From contig CASFNG010000005.1 in assembly GCA_949296075.1 (NCBI GenBank), positions 1 through 64,000 on the forward strand: DNA of 64,000 nt. The letters run 5' to 3'. A model generated the notes under the pieces. It did no database searches. It saw only the letters and a program-made list of their open reading frames with translations, and had not been told where the DNA came from. Origin of the DNA: an uncultured Parabacteroides sp. Lineage in GTDB: Bacteria; Bacteroidota; Bacteroidia; Bacteroidales; Tannerellaceae. Below, one piece after another: positions 54,341-62,789 of the stretch (its first letter is position 1; each line of letters starts with the position of its first letter). Position numbers and translations under genes: made by a program.

Positions 54341-55861
54341 ATGTTAGACGCAAAGGATTTAGAGCAACTGAAGTCAAAAGGAATCAGTGAAAAACAGATT
54401 GAGGAGCAACTCGCCTGCTTCGTGAAAGGCTTCCCGTATTTGGAGATCGCCTCGTCCGCCTCGGTGGGGAAGGGGATCCGGGTCGTCTCGAAAGAGGAGC
54501 AAGCTGCCTATATGGACGCGTGGGACGCTTATTTGGCCAAGAACAAGAAGATCCTGAAATTCGTCCCGGCCTCCGGCGCCGCGAGCCGTATGTTCAAGAA
54601 CCTCTACGAGTTCCTTTCGGCGGATTATAAGGAGCCGACCACCGCTTTCGAGAAGAAGTTCTTTGACGAGATCGAGAAGTTCGCCTTCTATCCGGCGCTG
54701 AATAAGAAATGCTTGGCGAATACATCGAAAGACATTCCTGCGCTGAAGGCGCTGGGCGAATACAAGGAGATCGTGTCGAACCTGTTGGAGTCGAGAGGAT
54801 TGAACTACGGCCAGTTGCCGAAGGGGCTTCTGCTGTTCCACAAGTATCCCGATACGGTGCGCACGGCGATGGAGGAACATTTGGCCGAAGGCGCCATGTA
54901 CGCCAAGAACAATGCGGGCGAGGTGAACATCCATTTCACGGTATCCCCCGAGCATCGAGCCCTCTTTGAGCGTTTGGTCGCCGAGAAAGCGGGCGCTTAC
55001 GAGGAGAAGTTTTCCGTGAAATACGATATATCTTTCAGTATCCAGAAGCCCAGCACCGACACGGTCGCTGCCGCTATGGACAATACACCCTTCCGGGATA
55101 AGGAGGGCAAGCTGCTCTTCCGTCCGGGAGGTCATGGCGCCTTGATCGAGAACCTGAACGACGTGGATGCCGACGTGGTGTTCATCAAGAATATCGATAA
55201 CGTGGTTCCGGATAGTTTCAAGTGCTCTACCGTCATTTACAAGAAGGTGCTTGCCGGCATATTGGTCAGCCTGCAAGAGAAAGCCTTCAAGTACCTGCGA
55301 CAAATCGAGTCAGGGAAATACACGCACGCAGAGATAGAGGAGATGATTCATTTCCTGCAAGACGAGCTGTGCGTGAGAAATCCGGAGACGAAGTTGCTTG
55401 AGGATGCCGAGCTGGTACTGTACATCAAGCGTAAACTGCTTCGTCCGCTGCGCGTATGCGGTATGGTGAAGAACGTGGGCGAGCCCGGGGGAGGCCCGTT
55501 CCTCGCGAAGAATCCGGACGGAACGATCTCGCCGCAGGTGTTGGAGAGCTCACAGATCGACATGAACGATCCCGAGAAGAAGGCGATGTTCGAGAAGGGT
55601 ACCCATTTCAACCCGGTAGATTTGGTTTGCGCGGTGAAGAACCACAAGGGAGAGAAGTACAACTTGCCCGATTACGTGGATAAGAACACCGGCTTCATCT
55701 CCCATAAGAGTAAGGATGGCCGCGAGCTGAAGGCATTGGAGCTGCCTGGTCTTTGGAATGGCGCCATGAGCGATTGGAACACTGTATTCGTGGAGGTGCC
55801 GATCGAGACCTTCAATCCGGTGAAGACGGTCAACGACCTTTTGCGCCCGGAGCATCAATAA
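54341..55861 (+). CDS. DUF4301 family protein, probable sugar-nucleotidyltransferase fold
   Basis: A 506-residue protein of the DUF4301 family. PASGAASRMF (76-85) resembles the nucleotide-binding loop of sugar-phosphate nucleotidyltransferases, and RPGGHGALIENLND (261-274) followed by FIKNIDNVVPD (281-291) resembles the UDP-sugar pyrophosphorylase signature. This suggests a GT-A-type pyrophosphorylase or a relative, but the substrate is unknown. The start at MLDAKDLEQL is chosen because a TACATTTG element (54262-54269) lies upstream of it. Confidence 0.8.
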   Translation: MLDAKDLEQLKSKGISEKQIEEQLACFVKGFPYLEIASSASVGKGIRVVSKEEQAAYMDAWDAYLAKNKKILKFVPASGAASRMFKNLYEFLSADYKEPTTAFEKKFFDEIEKFAFYPALNKKCLANTSKDIPALKALGEYKEIVSNLLESRGLNYGQLPKGLLLFHKYPDTVRTAMEEHLAEGAMYAKNNAGEVNIHFTVSPEHRALFERLVAEKAGAYEEKFSVKYDISFSIQKPSTDTVAAAMDNTPFRDKEGKLLFRPGGHGALIENLNDVDADVVFIKNIDNVVPDSFKCSTVIYKKVLAGILVSLQEKAFKYLRQIESGKYTHAEIEEMIHFLQDELCVRNPETKLLEDAELVLYIKRKLLRPLRVCGMVKNVGEPGGGPFLAKNPDGTISPQVLESSQIDMNDPEKKAMFEKGTHFNPVDLVCAVKNHKGEKYNLPDYVDKNTGFISHKSKDGRELKALELPGLWNGAMSDWNTVFVEVPIETFNPVKTVNDLLRPEHQ

Positions 55862-55894
55862 AGTTCAGTCTTTCCGAAGGGATGAAAAATAGGG

Positions 55895-55932
55895 AAGGGC
55901 GGCTGATCCATCAGATCAGCCGCCCTTTTTTA
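55895..55932. terminator. Terminator between DUF4301 and the first Gfo/Idh gene
   Basis: AGGGCGGCTGAT pairs with ATCAGCCGCCCT around a short loop, followed by a T-run. Confidence 0.88.
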
Positions 55933-55976
55933 TATCCGTGAGCCGCCTCCCACCGTGGGGCGGGGAAAGCCGGCGA

Positions 55977-57290
55977 TCAGATCTTCGGTAATTCCCAGGG
56001 AGCGCGGTATTCCTTACAAAGATATTTGTCGGCCTCCGCGTCGTGGAAGCTCTTCCCGTCCCAACTTAGTTTCTTCCCGGTGCGATAGGCGATGTTCCCT
56101 AATTGGGAGAACTTGGCGATATGCGCCCCGATCTCGATGCTGGCGTTGCAATTCCGGTTCCGGCTCTTGATGCATTCTAAGTGATTCTTCACGTGCAGGT
56201 TCAGCCCACCTTCGCCATACGCTTTCTTCAAGGGAACAGCCTCCATGCGCGCTTTCCCGTTCACCTTCTCGGGGATGACTTCCCATCCGCCCCGGTCTAC
56301 CACCAAGGTGCCGTTCTCGCCCACGAAGCCCAAGCCGTGGTTCCGTCCGTAAGCCCCGTCGTCGATACCGATGGCGTGATCCCACATGACGGTGAACCCG
56401 TCGAACGTATAGATCGTTTGCAAGAGATCCGGTGTCTCGCAAGCGTCGTCCGGATAGCCGAACTTGCCGCCCGATGCCATGATCGACTTGGGCGCGGTGA
56501 CGTTCATGCCATAGAGCGCGTAATCCAGCAGATGCACGCCCCAATCCGTCATCAAGCCGCCCGCGTAGTCCCAGAACCAGCGGAAGGTGAAGTGGAAACG
56601 GTTCCGGTTAAACGGTCGCTTGGGTGCCGGGCCGAGCCACATATCATAGTCAACCCCCGCGGGGACAGGCTCGTCAGGCTTTACCGGGATGGAGGGGCAC
56701 CAGCCTTGGTAGGAGAATACCCGTACCGTGCGGATCTTCCCTAACTTCCCGCTGTGCACGAAGCGCATGGCATCCTGCCAATGCGGGTCGCTGCGTTGCC
56801 ATTGCCCCACTTGCACGACCCGGTCGTATTTCTCGGCGGCCCGTACCATGATGTTACACTCCTCGATGCTGTTGCCGAGCGGTTTCTCGCAATAGACATC
56901 CTTGCCCGCCTGACACGCCGCCACCATTTGCAGGCAATGCCAGTGGTCGGGCGTCCCCACGATCACCACGTCTATGTCCTTGTTGTCGATCAGCTTGCGC
57001 CAGTCCTTATAGAGGTGCTTCACCTTCTTCCCGGTGATCTTCGCGGCCTCCGCCGCACGGTCGTTCAATACCTTCTCGTCAATATCGGCGATGGCTACGC
57101 ACTCTACCTCCGGGTTCCGGAGGAACGCTTTCAGGTCCTCGAAGCCCATGCCGTTGCATCCGATGAGGCCCACACCGATCTTATCGTTCGCGCTTACGCT
57201 CGTGTTGCCAGCCTGGATGAAAAAGGGGCTGATGGAAAGTCCGGCACCGAGCAAGGCGGTCTGCCGGAGGAAGTCTCTTCGTGTTGTCAT
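55977..57290 (-). CDS. Exported Gfo/Idh/MocA-family oxidoreductase
   Basis: A 437-residue NAD(P)-dependent sugar oxidoreductase with a twin-arginine-like export signal (TTRRDFLRQTALLGAGLSIS). The Rossmann part has IGVGLIGCNGMGFED and VVIVGTPDHWH; the EKPLGNSIEE motif holds the catalytic-region Lys-Pro. WFWDYAGGLMTDWGVHLLDYALYG marks the C-terminal domain. It probably oxidises a sugar or glycoside in the periplasm. The start at MTTRRDF is chosen because it opens the signal; the frame is open for another 75 codons upstream without similarity. Confidence 0.9.
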   Translation of the reverse strand: MTTRRDFLRQTALLGAGLSISPFFIQAGNTSVSANDKIGVGLIGCNGMGFEDLKAFLRNPEVECVAIADIDEKVLNDRAAEAAKITGKKVKHLYKDWRKLIDNKDIDVVIVGTPDHWHCLQMVAACQAGKDVYCEKPLGNSIEECNIMVRAAEKYDRVVQVGQWQRSDPHWQDAMRFVHSGKLGKIRTVRVFSYQGWCPSIPVKPDEPVPAGVDYDMWLGPAPKRPFNRNRFHFTFRWFWDYAGGLMTDWGVHLLDYALYGMNVTAPKSIMASGGKFGYPDDACETPDLLQTIYTFDGFTVMWDHAIGIDDGAYGRNHGLGFVGENGTLVVDRGGWEVIPEKVNGKARMEAVPLKKAYGEGGLNLHVKNHLECIKSRNRNCNASIEIGAHIAKFSQLGNIAYRTGKKLSWDGKSFHDAEADKYLCKEYRAPWELPKI

Positions 57291-57546
57291 GATAGGTTGA
57301 TTTAGATTTAAGATTACGCGATGATAACAAATTATCCCCAGAATCCCTAATTCTGTCAGCTGGTTTTTGGGAAAAGATGCTCTTGTTTTAAAAAAAAGAG
57401 GCCCATGCTCTTTTGAAAATAATAGGATAAAACGCGGGATAGCGCGAATATAGGCATTCTCTTTTTTGTTATCTTTGGGTACCATTAAGATTAGGTTATG
57501 AAGAGGTTTCTTCAATCATAATGAAGTAACACCAAAAACAAGAGGA

Positions 57547-57849
57547 ATGAAAACAAGGACGCATTTTTACCCCATTGCATTGGAATATACATTTCTGCCA
57601 GTAATTGTAACAGCCCTTATTTGTTGTTTTGTTTCTTGTGAAACGACAAATATGGCCACATACCGTAATGGTTATATTATGGATGCAAAAGGAAAAGTTG
57701 TAGGTTATTATGCCAATGGGTACATTTTTGACCATGAAAGAAAAGTCAAAGGGAATTATTCCAATGGATATGTTTATGATGAGAACAAAGAAATAATCGC
57801 TACTTTTGCAAATGGTTATGTGAAAATATCATCATTGGGTAAGCAATGA
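57547..57849 (+). CDS. Small lipoprotein with four 16-residue NGY repeats
   Basis: A 100-residue predicted lipoprotein (hydrophobic segment FLPVIVTALICCFVSC, Cys31). Asn-Gly-Tyr recurs at residues 41, 57, 73 and 89, exactly every 16 residues, in units like NGYIMDAKGKVVGYYA. This suggests a short beta-hairpin repeat fold. The gene is AT-rich compared with its neighbours. Its stop overlaps an ATG by ATGA, and the next lipoprotein gene follows. Function is not recognised. A possible -7 element (TATCTTTG) is at 57470-57477. Confidence 0.75.
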   Translation: MKTRTHFYPIALEYTFLPVIVTALICCFVSCETTNMATYRNGYIMDAKGKVVGYYANGYIFDHERKVKGNYSNGYVYDENKEIIATFANGYVKISSLGKQ

Positions 57850-57884
57850 ATGGCAATAATCAACCAGAAAGGAGTACTTATACA

Positions 57885-58454
57885 ATGAGAACAATCATCT
57901 TATTCGCGATCCTATCAAGTGCTGTTTGCTTGAGTTGCACCCACAAGTGGCAACAATCCCAATCGGAAGCGACTCCGGAAAAGGAATTGGCTATTATCGG
58001 TGGAAGCGATACAGTTGCAAGCATCCAAATTGTATCGGTGGATAAAGATACCGTCATTTATGATATGCCGGAGTGTTACCTTTGGTATGTCGAAGACTTG
58101 CCGGACGAATATAAGGACAAGCCCATTTCCATGTGGACGGAACGTCCTGTTTATTGGGAGGATGTACAAACCATTAATGTGTTCGTGGCAAATCCTACGT
58201 CCGACTTCCTCATGTTTGGAAGAGGTTGGGTATTGGAACAATGGAACGGGACAGAATGGGCGATGGCGAAAACAAAAGGTGACATTTCTTGGCAAGATGA
58301 TGCTTTCGCAAAGGAAAAGGCACCCTTGCTTTACTGTTTCCGTTTCCCAGTCGGCAAGTATTATCGCATGAAAAAGGGGGAATACCGGATATGTAAATCG
58401 TTCTATGCAAAAAGAAAGAAGATTGAATTGAACGCGGAATTTGAAATCAAATGA
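57885..58454 (+). CDS. Ig-like-domain lipoprotein
   Basis: A 189-residue predicted lipoprotein (signal MRTIILFAILSSAVCLSC, Cys18). The mature part has a beta-sandwich pattern (TINVFVANPTSDFLMFGRGW, VLEQWNGTEWAMAK, PVGKYYRMKKGEYRICKSFY) resembling bacterial immunoglobulin-like domains of Bacteroidetes. The frame opens at 57846, overlapping the previous stop, but ATG 57885 begins a standard signal peptide and is preceded by AGAAAGGAG, so it is preferred. Same AT-rich base use as the preceding gene; the two probably form one unit. Confidence 0.75.
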   Translation: MRTIILFAILSSAVCLSCTHKWQQSQSEATPEKELAIIGGSDTVASIQIVSVDKDTVIYDMPECYLWYVEDLPDEYKDKPISMWTERPVYWEDVQTINVFVANPTSDFLMFGRGWVLEQWNGTEWAMAKTKGDISWQDDAFAKEKAPLLYCFRFPVGKYYRMKKGEYRICKSFYAKRKKIELNAEFEIK

Positions 58455-58626
58455 TTGAGATCCGTGAATACTTCGGGGTAGAGAGCCTTTTTCCCGGCAA
58501 ATGATGTAAAAAAAGTTATTAAACGTTTGAAACTATGCTATGTTGGGCACATGAACTATCTTTGCCCATCCTTTAAGAAAGAAAGCGTGAGCGGCATTAT
58601 GCTTGCCCTCCATTAAAATAGAAAGT

Positions 58627-59718
58627 ATGAGACAGCGTAATTTCTTTTTGTTTTTGATGTTGGCGTTCGTAGGGCTTTCCTGCATACGCGAGGAGGCTCC
58701 TAATGCGGAGGCCGATATTCTCTCTTGCACGGTACCCGGTGACATCCTGATCACCGAGCCGGAGATCACGAACGAATCCGTGACGATGACCGTACGCGGC
58801 GATGCCGATATAAGCCAGTTGGCTCCCGAGTTTACGCTGACTCCCGGTGCCACGATCTCGCCGGCGAGCGGGACTCCGTTCGATTTCTCAAGTCCCCGGA
58901 CTTACACGGTCACTTCAGAGGACGGGAATTGGACAAAGACCTATACGGTACGGTGTATCCTGTCGGGGGTGAGCCAGCAATATCATTTTGAGAATGTGGC
59001 CTTGGAGCCTACCAACGGCCGTTACCATATCTTTTACGACTATACGTCGAGCGGCGATTCGGTGGCGTGGGCGAGCGCGAACGCGGGTTACGCGCTGACC
59101 GGTGTGCCTGTATCCCCGACGGATTATCCCACCATGCAATGCGATAGCGGATATGTGGGCAAATGCGCCAAGTTAGTGACCCGGAGCACGGGAGCGTTCG
59201 GAAGTATGCTGGGGATGCCGCTTGCCTCGGGCAACCTGTTTATCGGGACGTTCGACGTGCAGAACGCCTTGCCCGACGGTCGCCGGGGGATGCGTATGGG
59301 GCGTCCTTGTACCTATGTCCCCGCCTACGTGAGCGGATATTACAAATACAAGGCAGGCGAGACGTACGAGAAGGACGGTGAGGTGGTGGCCGGCCGTACC
59401 GACCAGTGTGATATTTACGCCATCTTCTATGAGACCAGCGATGAGGTCAGCTATCTGGATGGCTTCAACTACCTGACCAGCTCGAACCTGATCTCCGTGG
59501 CGAGGATCTCCGACCAACGGGAGACGGACGAGTGGACGCATTTCTATATCCCTTTCATCGCGAGAGCCGGGAAGGTGATCGACAAGGAGAAGTTGGCGAG
59601 AGGAGGGTATAACTTGGCGATCGTCTTCGCGTCGAGCATTCATGGCGATACCTACGAGGGGGCGGTTGGAAGCACGCTTTACGTGGATGAGGTACAGGTC
59701 ATACAGTCGAACGAGTAA
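58627..59718 (+). CDS. PCMD-domain lipoprotein
   Basis: A 363-residue lipoprotein (signal FFLFLMLAFVGLSC, Cys18). An N-terminal DUF5018-like beta domain (about 30-115; TPGATISPASGTPFDFSSPRTYTV) is followed by a putative carbohydrate metabolism domain (PCMD) with DVQNALPDGRRGMRMGRPCTYVP and SGYYKYKAGE, ending in GSTLYVDEVQV. PCMD proteins are thought to bind or act on glycans at the surface. A TATCTTTG element is at 58557-58564. It precedes a beta-barrel protein gene by 15 bases. Confidence 0.82.
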   Translation: MRQRNFFLFLMLAFVGLSCIREEAPNAEADILSCTVPGDILITEPEITNESVTMTVRGDADISQLAPEFTLTPGATISPASGTPFDFSSPRTYTVTSEDGNWTKTYTVRCILSGVSQQYHFENVALEPTNGRYHIFYDYTSSGDSVAWASANAGYALTGVPVSPTDYPTMQCDSGYVGKCAKLVTRSTGAFGSMLGMPLASGNLFIGTFDVQNALPDGRRGMRMGRPCTYVPAYVSGYYKYKAGETYEKDGEVVAGRTDQCDIYAIFYETSDEVSYLDGFNYLTSSNLISVARISDQRETDEWTHFYIPFIARAGKVIDKEKLARGGYNLAIVFASSIHGDTYEGAVGSTLYVDEVQVIQSNE

Positions 59719-59733
59719 AAAAGAGGAAAGACA

Positions 59734-60516
59734 ATGAGAAGATCGATCATTTGGATATGTTTGCTGTGCATGGCGGGAGTCGCCTCGGTAAGTGCGCAGC
59801 AGGAGACGAACCGGGGAATCATCTGGTCGTCGCTCCGGGGGCTTGAGTACAGCGTGAAGGCGGGATTCAATATCGGGGGAACTACGCCGATACCCCTTCC
59901 GCGCGAGATACGCTCGATCGACAGTTATCGCCCTACCTTGAGTATCTCCATCGAAGGGGATGTGAAGAAATGGTTTGGCGAGCGGAAGATCTGGGGTATG
60001 ATGCTCGGGTTCCGCTTGGAGGATAAGGGCATGAAGACGGAGGCTACCGTGAAGAATTACAGCATGGAGATACGGGGATCCGGTGGCGAGAGGCTCCGGG
60101 GAAACTGGACCGGAGGCGTGCAGACCACGGTGGATAACTCCTATTTCACGATCCCCGTGATGGCGATTTACCGTTTGAACAACCGGATGATCTTCTCTGC
60201 CGGGCCTTACGTGTCGTTCGTTACCGGGCGCGGATTCTCAGGTACCGTCTATGACGGGTATCTTCGCGAGATCAACCCGACCGGCACGAAGGTGGAGTTC
60301 ACGGGGGATAATCAAGCCTCCTACGATTTCTCTGACGAGATACGCCGCTTCCAGTGGGGCGCGCGGATCGGGGCTGAGTGGCGCGCGTTCAAGCACTTGA
60401 TCGTATGCGCGGATCTGGCTTGGGGATTCAATGATATTTTCCAGAAAGATTTTGATACGATCACGTTCGGGATGTATCCGATTTATTTAAATTTCGGATT
60501 CGGGTACGCTTTTTGA
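59734..60516 (+). CDS. Outer-membrane beta-barrel (porin-like) protein
   Basis: A 260-residue protein with a signal peptide (IIWICLLCMAGVASVSAQ) and alternating hydrophobic strands typical of eight- to ten-stranded PorT/OmpW-like barrels (EYSVKAGFNIGG; WGARIGAEWRAF; IYLNFGFGYAF at the C-terminus with terminal Phe). It probably works with the PCMD lipoprotein gene just upstream. No specific family was recognised. Confidence 0.82.
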   Translation: MRRSIIWICLLCMAGVASVSAQQETNRGIIWSSLRGLEYSVKAGFNIGGTTPIPLPREIRSIDSYRPTLSISIEGDVKKWFGERKIWGMMLGFRLEDKGMKTEATVKNYSMEIRGSGGERLRGNWTGGVQTTVDNSYFTIPVMAIYRLNNRMIFSAGPYVSFVTGRGFSGTVYDGYLREINPTGTKVEFTGDNQASYDFSDEIRRFQWGARIGAEWRAFKHLIVCADLAWGFNDIFQKDFDTITFGMYPIYLNFGFGYAF

Positions 60517-60610
60517 TTGTTTTTCGTATTTTTGGCTCATCGCATACGGTAAGGCGTGCGTAAAAAGTGAATTTCTCTTACAATCAATTGTTAGTTTAAA
60601 GTAAATTACC

Positions 60611-62077
60611 ATGGAAAAGAAAGAAAAGAAAGGCGTGAGCCGCCGTGAGTTCTTGGGCCTCTCCGCCTTGGGATTGGCAGGTCTGACTATTCTGCCCAGT
60701 TGGGCGATCGACGGGGTACGTATCGCTCCGAGTGACCGGGTCGTGTTGGGATTTATCGGCTTAGGACAACAGGCCTTGTCCGATTTTAGCGGATTCGCGG
60801 GATGTCCCGGTGTGCAGGTAGCCGCTTGCAGTGATGTCGATACGATGAAGATGGAGCGTTTCCGCCGCCGGATAGCCGCTTGGCAGGCCGCCAAGGGCAT
60901 GACGCAGCGTTGCGACCAATACGAGTTCTACGAGGAGATGCTCGAACGCAAGGATATAGATGCCATCGAGGTGGCTACTCCCGACCATTGGCATGCCTTG
61001 GCGACAATCCATTCCTGCCAGTCCGGTAAGGATGTTTATTGCCAGAAACCGCTCGCCTATACCATTTCCGAGGGATTGGCGATGGTAAGGGCGGTCCGCG
61101 AGAACAAGCGGGTACTGCAAGTAGGTAGCCAGCAACGTTCGAGCAAGGAGTTCCAGAAGGCGATCGAACTGGTACAGACGGGGGCGATCGGCCATATAGA
61201 GAAGATATACGCCCGTGTAGGAGAGCCTCCTACGCCGCTGAACCTGCCGGAGATGCCGGTGCCCGCCAACCTGAACTTCAATCAATGGATGGGTCCGCTG
61301 AATGATCCGAAGGTACATTACCATCCCGATCTTTGTCCTCCCATCTCTCTCGATCCGGAGGTTAACGAGCAACTGTGGGGCGCTTGGCGCTGGTATCAGG
61401 AGACGGGTAACGGCTATACCGCCGATTGGGGCGCGCATATGTTCGACATTGCCCAGGCCGCTATCGGCATGGATGGGTCGGGACCGGTAGAGTTCATCCC
61501 GAAAGGATATAATGGCACGAAATATTCCACCATGCGTTACGCGAATGGCATCGTGATGACGGAGCAGCCCTATTTGGATGATAACGAGAACGCCCAAGGA
61601 ATCAAGTTTATCGGAGATGAAGGCTGGATCGAGGTGGCACGCGGTTATTTGGCTTGTTCCGATCCGTCGAAGGTTCCCGCTGAGCTGGCCGGCCGACGTC
61701 CATTGAGCGCCGCCGAGGAGAAACGCCGCTGGGAAGAGTGGAAGAAGCAACAGGAAGAGGAGGCCAAGAAGAAAAAGAAAAACAAGAAGAAAGAGGAGGC
61801 CAAGGGAGGTATGGCCGGTTCTTACGAGACGAGCGCCCCGCATATGCAGAACTTCATCGATTGTGTCCGCTCTCGGCAGAACCCGATCGCCCCGGTGGAG
61901 GTAGGGTGCAGCACGAATACGCTTTGCTGTCTGCAAAATATCGCCCGGGAGTTGGGACGTCCGGTGAAGTGGAATCCCGCTACCTTGAGTTTTGACAATG
62001 ATAAGGAGGCGGAGTCGCACCGGCTTTATTGGTATCAATATCGCAATCCCTACACCTTGCCTTATTTCTCTAAATAA
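60611..62077 (+). CDS. Exported Gfo/Idh/MocA oxidoreductase with a charged insert
   Basis: A 488-residue oxidoreductase with a twin-arginine-like signal (VSRREFLGLSALGLAGLTIL). The Rossmann half has VVLGFIGLGQQALSDF, EVATPDHWHAL and CQKPLAYTISE; WRWYQETGNGYTADWGAHMFD marks the C-terminal half. Near residues 369-400 is a Lys/Glu-rich stretch (EEWKKQQEEEAKKKKKNKKK), probably a charged helix or flexible loop. It is a distant relative of the protein at 55977. Confidence 0.88.
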   Translation: MEKKEKKGVSRREFLGLSALGLAGLTILPSWAIDGVRIAPSDRVVLGFIGLGQQALSDFSGFAGCPGVQVAACSDVDTMKMERFRRRIAAWQAAKGMTQRCDQYEFYEEMLERKDIDAIEVATPDHWHALATIHSCQSGKDVYCQKPLAYTISEGLAMVRAVRENKRVLQVGSQQRSSKEFQKAIELVQTGAIGHIEKIYARVGEPPTPLNLPEMPVPANLNFNQWMGPLNDPKVHYHPDLCPPISLDPEVNEQLWGAWRWYQETGNGYTADWGAHMFDIAQAAIGMDGSGPVEFIPKGYNGTKYSTMRYANGIVMTEQPYLDDNENAQGIKFIGDEGWIEVARGYLACSDPSKVPAELAGRRPLSAAEEKRRWEEWKKQQEEEAKKKKKNKKKEEAKGGMAGSYETSAPHMQNFIDCVRSRQNPIAPVEVGCSTNTLCCLQNIARELGRPVKWNPATLSFDNDKEAESHRLYWYQYRNPYTLPYFSK

Positions 62078-62105
62078 GCCGTGTCGTAGAGAGAGCCTGT
62101 AAAAT

Positions 62106-62143
62106 AAACAGGGGGCGCCCCAAGTCAAGCGCTCCCTGTCTTT
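62106..62143 (+). terminator. Terminator of the second Gfo/Idh gene
   Basis: ACAGGG.GCGC pairs with GCGC.CCCTGT around a loop, followed by a T-rich stretch (CTTTCTTCCCTTTTTTT). Confidence 0.75.
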
Positions 62144-62191
62144 CTTCCCTTTTTTTGTATTTCTGGATAATTTGTTAGTTGATCGTGAACA

Positions 62192-62746
62192 TTGGAGCTT
62201 GATTCTGGAAATATCGCACGTTGGGTCAGCGAGATGGCCTTGTCTGATTCGCAAGCGGCGTTTAAGTCGCTTTATCTGGCTTACTATCCCAAGTTGATTC
62301 GATTTGTCTCTCTTTATATCCGGGACACGATCGATACGGAGGAAATCGTTTCCGATGCCTTATTAGTTGTCTGGAATAATCGGCGTGCGTTGCCCGATGT
62401 CAAGAATCCTAACGCTTACATTTATTCCATCGCACGTAATAAGGTGGTGGATTATTATCGGGAGCGACGTCCCGACCTGGTAGATCTGGAGTCTTGTGAC
62501 ATTGACTTGTTTTTATATACCGAGACTACACCGGAGGGAGATTTGATTGGAAAAGAGGAGATTGAGCGCCTTAATGAGGCGGTCAATTCGCTTCCCGGCA
62601 AATGCAAGATGGCATTCAAGTTGGTCCGGGAAGATAAGTTGCGATATAAGGAGGCCGCCGGTATATTGAATATCTCGGTCAAGACTTTGGAAGCTCATCT
62701 ATCCGCCGCAGTTCGCAAACTGCGCGAGGTGTTGTCTGGCGAATGA
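62192..62746 (+). CDS. ECF-type RNA polymerase sigma factor
   Basis: A protein of about 184 residues with sigma region 2 (AAFKSLYLAYYPKLIRFVSL; DTEEIVSDALLVVWNNR; NAYIYSIARNKVVDYYRER) and region 4 (LPGKCKMAFKLVREDKLRYK; LNISVKTLEAHLSAAVRKLR). The open frame begins at a TTG (62192) and the first ATG is 62234, which trims 14 residues; the conserved part begins near MALSDSQAAFK, so either is possible. It lies 43 bases before a FecR-type anti-sigma factor, its expected partner. Confidence 0.9.
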   Translation: MELDSGNIARWVSEMALSDSQAAFKSLYLAYYPKLIRFVSLYIRDTIDTEEIVSDALLVVWNNRRALPDVKNPNAYIYSIARNKVVDYYRERRPDLVDLESCDIDLFLYTETTPEGDLIGKEEIERLNEAVNSLPGKCKMAFKLVREDKLRYKEAAGILNISVKTLEAHLSAAVRKLREVLSGE

Positions 62747-62789
62747 TCTCTTTTAAAGCATAAATCAGGTATAAACAAATGGAACACAA

